Source: Pelomyxa schiedti
Taxonomy: Eukaryota > Evosea > Pelobiontida > Pelomyxidae
Assembly (NCBI GenBank): GCA_020536535.1
Contig: JAHLWZ010000867.1
Coordinates: 1-64,000 of the forward strand
Direction: 5' to 3'
DNA length: 64,000 bases
Below the pieces are notes generated by a model, which saw only the letters and a list, made by a program, of their open reading frames with translations, made no database searches and had not been told where the DNA came from. The position numbers and the translations under genes are program-made. Positions 57,690 to 64,000 of the stretch are shown here, piece by piece (position 1 is the stretch's first letter; each line of letters opens with the position of its first letter).

Positions 57690-57838
57690 AATAGGAGAGA
57701 AAAAAAAAAATTATTTTTATGGTTTTAATTATGGAGGGGGAATGAGGGCAATGGGGGGACTGCACAACACGAGCCAGGGGTCGTCCGCAACCAACACGAT
57801 CGTGCATCTGCCCAATCTCCTCTCACTCCCCCACCGAA

Positions 57839-58415
57839 ATGGATCTTCTGCTGCTCAGGGGCCAGAGTGGCGTTGTTGGACCAAAGTCAATTGTGGGTTT
57901 GTGCATTTTCAATTTCGGTGAAATGACCGCTCGTCGTCCAACGGACGTTAGTTTTCTCGTGGACTTGCCTGCCGACACGTTGGAGGTTTTTTTTGCAAAT
58001 TCACCCATTCCCTGTGGTTGTGTTGAAGATCTTGTATTAAAGCGTGTGGTGCACTACTTGGACTCTGAGATCGACCTTGCTTCGGTGGAGGCCACGTGTC
58101 GTTTATTCTATTCCGGCATTGTTTCCGACTCACATGTACTCATCATCATCGCCGTAACTGCGGCAACACTTGACTCGCCTTTCAACAGTATTTACGAAAC
58201 CAAACATTTTAGTGGCGCGATTTGTATGCAACGAAGTGGCCTCGTCACCAGATTCCTGCCAAACCAAGGCACCCGTGTCCCATGCAGATCAAGTGAATTT
58301 GTTTCCCTTATTTAATTTAATATCTTACATAAAAAAAAAAAGGAAGTGGAAGGCACTGTTTTATACAAAGAAGTTGTGTGAAAGGTTGATTGTTGAACAT
58401 ATTAGATTTTTATGA
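57839..58415 (+). CDS. F-box protein N-terminal part
   Basis: The ATG at 57839 gives MDLLLLRGQSGVVGPKSIVG. After a probable first intron, MTARRPTDVSFLVDLPADTL leads into an F-box split by an intron (about 57988-58027): DLVLKRVVHYLDSEIDLASV and EATCRLFYS. The next exons read WRDLYATKWPRHQIPAKPRH and, after a 50-nt intron, KWKALFYTKKLCERLIVEHI, the W-K spacing seen after many F-boxes. The frame meets a stop at 58413-58415. All three frames close near here, so either the gene ends or an unseen intron joins it to the WD40/PDZ exons just downstream. Confidence 0.6.
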
Positions 58416-58439
58416 CTGATATTGAAGGAACTGGGAAGA

Positions 58440-60439
58440 CAACATGTACATTTTTAAATCATTTTCTCTTCCGATTCCGGGACCCCGTTCATCCACAGCT
58501 GCACTTGCAGTACTTCCAATTTTAACTCCCAACCCAGACTCAACACATCCTAGTACGATCCTGAGACGTGTTTATTGGCCATTGCGTATGACGAACGTGG
58601 AATTTACGTTTACAAATACTACGACCATGGACTAGCACAACCACTTTTCCAATTCCGCCTACAATACCCTGGTGAAGGAACTCCGCAATTTTCCGGCTTT
58701 TGTTCCTCGAATAGGTAATTAGAAGACATAAAACATTATAACAACTAATTGATGGACTCAACAAGCTTTGGGCTGAAGTTCATACAACACACATCGCAGC
58801 TTGTACTGCACTGTAATGTCCATCATATGGCAGGTGCTACGGAGGTTTTGTAAACTTGTAAATCAAAGTTGTTCATCATTTCAGGAAGCACGAGTCCTCT
58901 ATTCATGGAATCGAGAAAAACTACTATGGAACTATTCTTGGCCTAGAAGTGACTTTAGCCCTCTGTGTATTAACTCTCAAGTGTGCCCCGCCTTTTCAGC
59001 TATAACAACAATTACCTTCGTATCCTAGTATATATTTGTAGTTGATGGTGCTTCGCAAGTTCAAGGATATAATTTCTTAGGTATTACTAGCTCTTGCTAG
59101 TTATGTCTCAAGCAATATAGGGGTTTTATCCAAGACTTTTTATTCAATCAGTAAGCTCACTGATATTACTTCCGATGACTCTTTCATTATTGGTGTGAGT
59201 GATGACGGGTTGGCTGAAATTTGGGGTATCAATAGCCATCAAAAGTAACTACTAAAATAACTGTAGATATTAGTACCGAGTCCCTAATTAGAAGCCTTGA
59301 TTTGAACTTTACTTCATTTTCCTTACCTGGAATTAAATTGGGCCTTCATTCAAACTTTTTGATTGCCGCTGGCCAACATAGTGTGGTAATCCCCTGCACA
59401 ATATCACCCCCTTTCACTGTAAGTAGATCAAAACTTTCGACCTAAACACAGGCCTTTTGATCACCTGCACCAAAGGAGTTGAATACCAAAGTGACTTGCA
59501 AGTAAACTCCCGTGGATTTATGGTTGTATCCTCAAAAGTTGGTCATTGCCCCTTTTTCTTTGATGGTATTAGTGAAATTACTCCTGCAAATATTCTGAAT
59601 ATATACCAATAGCGCGGCGTGGGTTCTACACTCTTGTTCTTGGTCTTCCTCACTCTATTTCTTCCTTCTTTCTCTCGGACATAATGATGATATGCTCCCA
59701 CTCCAATAAGCTAGATGTCTGGAACTGGGATCAGAGCCGGAAGATTGTTAAGTTATGTGACGACGAGCACCAGGGGATATATGGTCCATCTTTTGCCCAC
59801 CGGTGGATTTCATCTCCTGAAAACTGCTTTTCTGGTGATAAATGCATAACAGGGCCAATTCCATCGTTTGGTGTTTCTCCTGGACCTCTGGAATTTCCCT
59901 GGCTGTTGGTGTGCTTTATTTTTTTCCTTACTTACAAGTCAGTTGTAAGTGTCTGTTTGTAGGTTCAGGAAATTCGTCCTGGGTCTCCTGCAGAAAAAGC
60001 TGGCTTACACAGTGGAGATTTCATAACACACATCTCCAATAACAAGGGCCTCCATCGCGACTACATTAATTACTGCCTAGGATCCCGTGCCGCAAAAACT
60101 CTCCAAACCCTGGTTCCCGCTGAGCTGGGCGTGCCTCTCACCGTGCATGTATTCCAAGCCACAAAACAAACGCAACTAACTCTCAGCCCAAACCAGGTTA
60201 AATCCTTCTATCCCCCACAAGAGCAAGAGCTCACAATCATTCCAGAACCTTGTGATGCAGGTGGCCTGCTTGGATTCCGAGCCACACCATGTGAGACCAA
60301 CCCCCTTCAGTCAATACTCCGATGGAGACAAGGCGCACAACCACCATCACAGAGTGACTCTGTTGCGACCAACAAAGGCATTCCTGGCGTTCGTATCTTC
60401 ACACTGGAAGAACCACTCACCGACTCCACATTTTTGTGA
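58440..60439 (+). CDS. WD40-like repeats followed by a PDZ domain
   Basis: A run of exons without a clear start codon of its own. AIAYDERGIYVYKYYDHGL (around 58575), TDITSDDSFIIGVSDDGLAE followed by IWGI (around 59155) and NKLDVWNWDQSRKIVKLCDD (around 59710) read like WD40 blades. Then GVSPGPLEFPWLL joins across an intron (about 59909-59961) to VQEIRPGSPAEKAGLHSGDF and ITHISN, a PDZ domain with the usual E-x-G-x-A-x-x-A-G-L-x-x-G-D-x-I pattern. The tail is Pro/Gln-rich and ends EEPLTDSTFL at 60439. It may be the C-terminal half of the preceding F-box gene, giving an F-box/WD40/PDZ protein. Several exons between 58700 and 59600 are not resolved. Confidence 0.5.
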
Positions 60440-60553
60440 GCCGGGCACACCTGCCAATCCGAAATTACCGATTGTGAAGTTCAAAATCAGGAAAATCAGT
60501 ACCCAGTTCTTCACAAAAAACAAGAAAAACCACAAAGCAGAGATTAGGGTGTC

Positions 60554-61308
60554 ATGGACCGCAGACGTGTTATAGGGGTAGCGGTTGGTGCTGTGGGCGT
60601 TGCTGTTGCTTCGGCTGTGGCCTATAAGTTGTACTCTCATTGGTTCGCAAAGTGTGCCACCGTTACCTTTACTTTTTTTTTTTTTGAAATATCTGTTTTT
60701 TCTTATTCCCACCCTGCATCTTGTCTAATGTGCATGTTTGTTTTTCGTAAGCCCTCCAGTCAAGCGCGTTAAGCTGGGAGTGATTGGTGTGACAAAGGAG
60801 TTCCCGGAAGCTGCTGAGGTCAGTTGGTTTCAATTGTTAATTCATGCGGCTTACTTCTTTGCCCAGGCAGCCACTAAAATTCGCGAATTTCTCCAAGCCC
60901 CAGGCGCAGGCGTTGAGGTACAAGAAGTTGTGTCTGGTTTAGTTGCTGTGGGAGTTCCGCTTATTGCATACAAGTACGACTGACACTTGTTACTCTCTAC
61001 CTATTTACAAATCAACTAGGGAGGCTCAGGCACTCGGTATCACGACAGTGGGAATAGCCCCTCCTCTTGCAAATTATGTTGAATGTTTCCCTTGTGACAG
61101 AGCTATCATCGTTGGTGCGTTTCCTCCCCTTTCTTTCGTTTTAATTTACGTTCCTCAAGGTGAAGAGTGGGGTGATGAAACGAAGCCTTTCCTCGAGTAC
61201 ATTGACATGCTAGTTCTTGTAGGTCAGCCTTCTCCCCAAAATGACCGCGAGTACGAGTCCTTCCCTGGGCCAAAGTGCAAAATTGCCTTAACACCAAAAA
61301 GTGATTAA
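60554..61308 (+). CDS. Small membrane protein with SLOG/LOG-like Rossmann fold
   Basis: It starts MDRRRVIGVAVGAVGVAVAS, a single N-terminal helix after basic residues. Introns separate VKRVKLGVIGVTKEFPEAAE, AATKIREFLQAPGAGVEVQE, VSGLVAVGVPLIAYK, EAQALGITTVGIAPPLANYV, CDRAIIVG, EEWGDETKPFLEYIDMLVLV and a short tail ending TPKSD. The order (GVIG strand, exclusion of a mid-fold GG loop, GITTVGIAP, GDExxPFxxYIDxLVxVG) resembles LOG/SLOG nucleotide-binding proteins. The usual GGG-x-G-x-M loop is not intact, so phosphoribohydrolase activity is doubtful; a ligand sensor is possible. Four to five short introns. Confidence 0.5.
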
Positions 61309-61407
61309 TTTTCCATACAAGTTACAAGTAAAAAAAGGAACCGTTTGGAAAAAAAATACTCTTATTTTTCTCTTGGGTGGTGGGGGTAGGGTGACACAAG
61401 CCCATGT

Positions 61408-62844
61408 TTAGGGGAACAACCTCTGGGAGCGGTGGTACTCAATCTGGTCACGGACGAGAGCCTCGGTGATGAGTGGGTTCTGGTAGGTGAACCCAGTCCT
61501 CTCAATCGCTGTACCATCAACATAGGTGTTGTTGTCGTACAAGACCTCTTGGTCGAGGTACGGGGTAAGTGGGGTGTTGAGGATTCCTGCTGCCTACAGG
61601 TGGGGTTAGCGAAAAAGAATCAACAGGGCTTTTGTACCTTGCAGAGCTCGGACCATGGCTTAAGATGCTTATCGTTGACATCCTCTGTCACAGACTTGAA
61701 GTTCATCTTGGCCAAGTTAGACTTGATCGATCCAATGAAACCGGTCTTGATGCCAAAGATGGGTCCAAGAACGGCATTGAACTTGCCTTGGGCTGATGAC
61801 AGTGGTCATTAATCAACGTTTACAGGGAAAAAACCATACTTGTGTCGTTCTTGTCACACAAGTTGTAGAGAGCACCAACTGGGAGTGTGGTGGCTCCGTG
61901 CCACATGGCTCGGCAAACGTCGAGAACGTGGACGGTGTTGATCCTCAAGTCCTCTGTCTTTGAAATTGTTAGGTCTTTTTCTCAGATGGATAAAGTTGGG
62001 TTACCCATAAGAACTTCATTGTTTCACCCAAGTGCTTGTAAACGGCGGCGCAGATGATGCGGGGTTCTGTTCAAGTTTAACCGAAGTGGAGCATAGAAAC
62101 TAAGACATACCAAGACCAGTAATGTCTCCAGGTCCGTACACAATTGCTGGACGGAAGATCACAAGGGGAAGCCCGGGAATAGCCTTAAGGGCTGTCTCGG
62201 TCTTGGCGTGAACCTTGGCAAGGGTTGTCCAGGGAGAGAGCTTAGCCTCGGTCTCCCTGCCAATCTTAGACCCACCATCATAAACTTGGGCTGTGGACAA
62301 TTGGATGAATTTGTCAACCTAGTGTCAAAAAAAAAATCAGTGCAAGATGAAAAGAGCAGACGAAAAAGCTTACATGAGCGGCAACAGCGGCAGTAGCAAC
62401 CTTGACGCAGAGACCTTGGGTCTTCTCCTCGTAAATGGGCTCCTCTTGTCCGTACTTGGTCTCAGCGGCGCAATTGAATACGTAGTTGAACTTCTGTCCA
62501 CCCTCCAATGCGAAGCAGGCGGTAATAGAAGCTAGAAAAAAGCATAAGAAACTCACATCCTTAAAACTTAAACTGCGCTAGTCACACACCGACGAGTTAA
62601 AACACTAAAAAAAAGAGGGGAGCGAACTTGGGCTGGTCAAGTTTCCTTGCTTGAACTGGCAATTTGGTCGCTCGTAAACGGAAGCGTGAGCGGCGTTCAA
62701 GCAAGCAGTCTGAGGGAAAACCTTGTCGACTACTCTTACGTAGTTGCACAGATCTTGAGAAACAAGGTAGTGTACGAGGTTGCGGCCGATGAAACCCGTT
62801 CCGCCGAAAACAATTACATTAGGCTTGGCTGGTGTCGCTGCCAT
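61408..62844 (-). CDS. NAD-dependent epimerase/dehydratase (extended SDR)
   Basis: Minus strand, about seven exons. It starts MAATPAKPNVIVFGGTGFIG with the GGTGFIG dinucleotide-binding loop. FNYVFNCAAETKYGQEEPIY carries the mid-fold N-C-A-A segment. FIQLSTAQVYDGGSK aligns to the S-S-x-x-V-Y strand with catalytic Ser/Thr. LPLVIFRPAIVYGPGDITGL is the family's RPxxVYGPGD motif. EDLRINTVHVLDVCRAMWHG and GALYNLCDKNDT match substrate-binding strands. It ends RSQRLFP, stop at 61408-61410. The catalytic Y-x-x-x-K is not obvious in the exons read (AKVHAKTE lies where it would be), so the enzyme class is open. Confidence 0.8.
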
Positions 62845-63162
62845 CGTGTCGTATTTTTTTTACGGTGGTACGGTGGGTTTAGGTTGGGTGTTTTTTTGTT
62901 TTTTGGTTGCTTCTGTGGGGGTTTTTTTTTTGAAAATGAAAGGAAAAAAAGTTGTTCTTTTTAAAGAACTTCGAACCCTTTATTTTTCCTGTGCAACGAA
63001 AACTCGCGTGACGTGTAGAAAAAAAAGGGAATGTTTTTATTGGATTATTTTGTAGACCGGCAAAAACAGCGTTTTGTGCACCAGATGCGCTCATCATCTT
63101 TCGGTGGAGAAATGTATTTCATTTCATTCCATTTTGTAACCTCGTGTTCCTCAGTGTTATCA
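62845..63162. other. Intergenic spacer
   Basis: About 318 bp, T/G-rich with several poly-T runs. No gene is seen; it serves as 5' flank of the epimerase gene and 3' flank of the hexosaminidase. Confidence 0.4.
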
Positions 63163-64000
63163 TTACTGCAGAAAGCAGCTATCGGGCCACGGGGGGCAAG
63201 TTCTGGCTGCATTGTTCGATGAAGGTGCAGCTGCAACCCCTCGTGTATTGAGAAGGCATCGGAATGCCGTGTAACGGGCTGACGCCGCGGCCGACTGTGT
63301 CCCACGGGGAGCCCACAGTCGCTCAGCAATGGCGGCATAGCGGGGAAACACTGTGGGCATTAGGTCCGACGTGTCAATCCCTAGAAAGTTTGTTAGAGGT
63401 AGATTGATTGGAATTGGTATGAGCATTTAGCACATAGCCTTTCTAGAGAATGAGGAATACCTTCTCCCCACATCTCACCACCTCCGCCGAGAACAAAGGC
63501 GGAGCAGGAATCAGAAGATATTGTAGAACACGGCTCCGCGTCGTAGGCCTGTTGCCACGTGACTCCAAGATTGTCAAGGTACCTTGTGGAGTAAGTGTTA
63601 GTAACCGATATTATTTGAGGGGTTATACCACACATCTGAGCTGCTCCACACAACGCGATAGCCACTAGAGGTAGCTTGTTGTATCACACTGGAGCCTGAC
63701 AGCCACTGATGTATTATGGTGCTCTTGTCAAGTGCTGTGCCAAAGTGATTCCAAATCTTTCAGGTACGTGAATTTCGATCAGGTTTCGGTATAGCTTACC
63801 TCTTCCCATCCTGTAACCTGTCGTTGACAATCTCTCGCAATTTGTTGTGCTCTTTCGATAAAATACTCATACCCCTGCTCAGCGTCCATTCCATTATCCT
63901 TTAGCCACTGTGATATCTCTGGTGACTGTGTCCAGCACGTTGTATCAACTTCATCTCCACCGAGATGAATGACCTAAATTCTGTTAACTTGAAGGAAAAA
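63163..64000 (-). CDS. GH20 beta-N-acetylhexosaminidase (C-terminal part)
   Basis: Minus strand, running off the right edge, so the N-terminus is missing. At the edge IHLGGDEVDTTCWTQSPEI contains the catalytic Asp-Glu pair of GH20. YEYFIERAQQIARDCQRQVTGWEE and, after an intron, TIIHQWLSG and YRVVWSS follow the barrel. FVLGGGGEMWGEG, IDTSDLMPTVFPRYAAIAERLWAP and ARYTAFRCLLNTRGVAAAP are the conserved C-terminal barrel motifs (the W and R of ERLWAP line the active site). The stop follows DSCFLQ at 63163-63165. The enzyme removes terminal GlcNAc or GalNAc, normally in lysosomes or outside the cell. Confidence 0.92.

Noticed and set aside
58400-58560. P-loop-like GTGKTT in a plus-strand frame
   Set aside because: The surrounding residues show no GTPase or ATPase motifs and the frame soon closes; it lies in the unresolved space after the F-box exons.

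Overview
The window looks like nuclear DNA of a free-living amoeboid protist. Nearly every recognisable gene is broken by short GT-AG introns, mostly 40-80 nt with a few apparently only 19-22 nt. Genes sit on both strands with 20-300 bp between them, and the standard stop codons are used. The contents (UDP-glucose:glycoprotein glucosyltransferase, histone H3, DNA polymerase delta subunit 3, Rab- and Rho-like GTPases, PH/WW, F-box, Kelch, Sel1, CLU/TPR and Notch-LNR/LRR proteins) are eukaryotic and signalling-rich. An amoebozoan, perhaps an archamoeba, fits best; that placement is an inference, because no rRNA or organellar marker is present.

Left third (1-18.3 kb): a zinc-knuckle gene tail, a tiny minus-strand Cys gene, two unrecognised multi-exon genes separated by a perfect 37-bp inverted repeat, a secreted LNR-LRR single-pass receptor with a (TC)41 tract in an intron, a PH-PH-WW-WW adaptor, a PCMTD-type methyltransferase fused to a C1 zinc finger, a Pro-rich membrane protein, an intronless Sel1-repeat protein and the PCNA-binding polymerase delta subunit POLD3.

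Middle (18.5-41.5 kb): the complete ER glycoprotein-folding sensor UGGT; then the most striking gene of the window, one open, in-phase exon chain that reads small GTPase, Kelch repeats, F-box and a Hedgehog/intein (Hint) domain; a large, nearly intronless unrecognised repeat-like protein; an AN1 zinc-finger protein with a CaaX end; a Rab-like GTPase without C-terminal cysteines; an olfactomedin-like protein; a second, near-identical Sel1 gene (a 1.7-kb duplication including promoter); a RibD-type reductase; an M28 aminopeptidase; and a TrmO-like tRNA methyltransferase.

Right third (41.5-64 kb): an unrecognised intronless protein, a CLU-like/TPR protein, a divergent histone H3, an uncharacterised basic protein, a long EF-hand protein, a dual-specificity phosphatase, the circularly permuted GTPase GNL1, two F-box proteins (one Zn-binding and membrane-anchored, one followed by WD40-like and PDZ segments), a SLOG-like membrane protein, an NAD-dependent epimerase and the edge of a GH20 beta-hexosaminidase. 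A 100-N scaffold gap at 56388-56487 appears to be spurious, because identical 121-bp sequence lies on both sides.

These genes do not form an operon-like pathway. Recurrent themes are ubiquitin-ligase adaptors (at least three F-boxes), GTPase switches (GNL1, Rab-like, Rho-like fusion) and secretory-pathway quality control (UGGT, AN1 protein, hexosaminidase). Exon limits were read by eye from GT-AG sites and frame continuity; internal boundaries are approximate unless stated.
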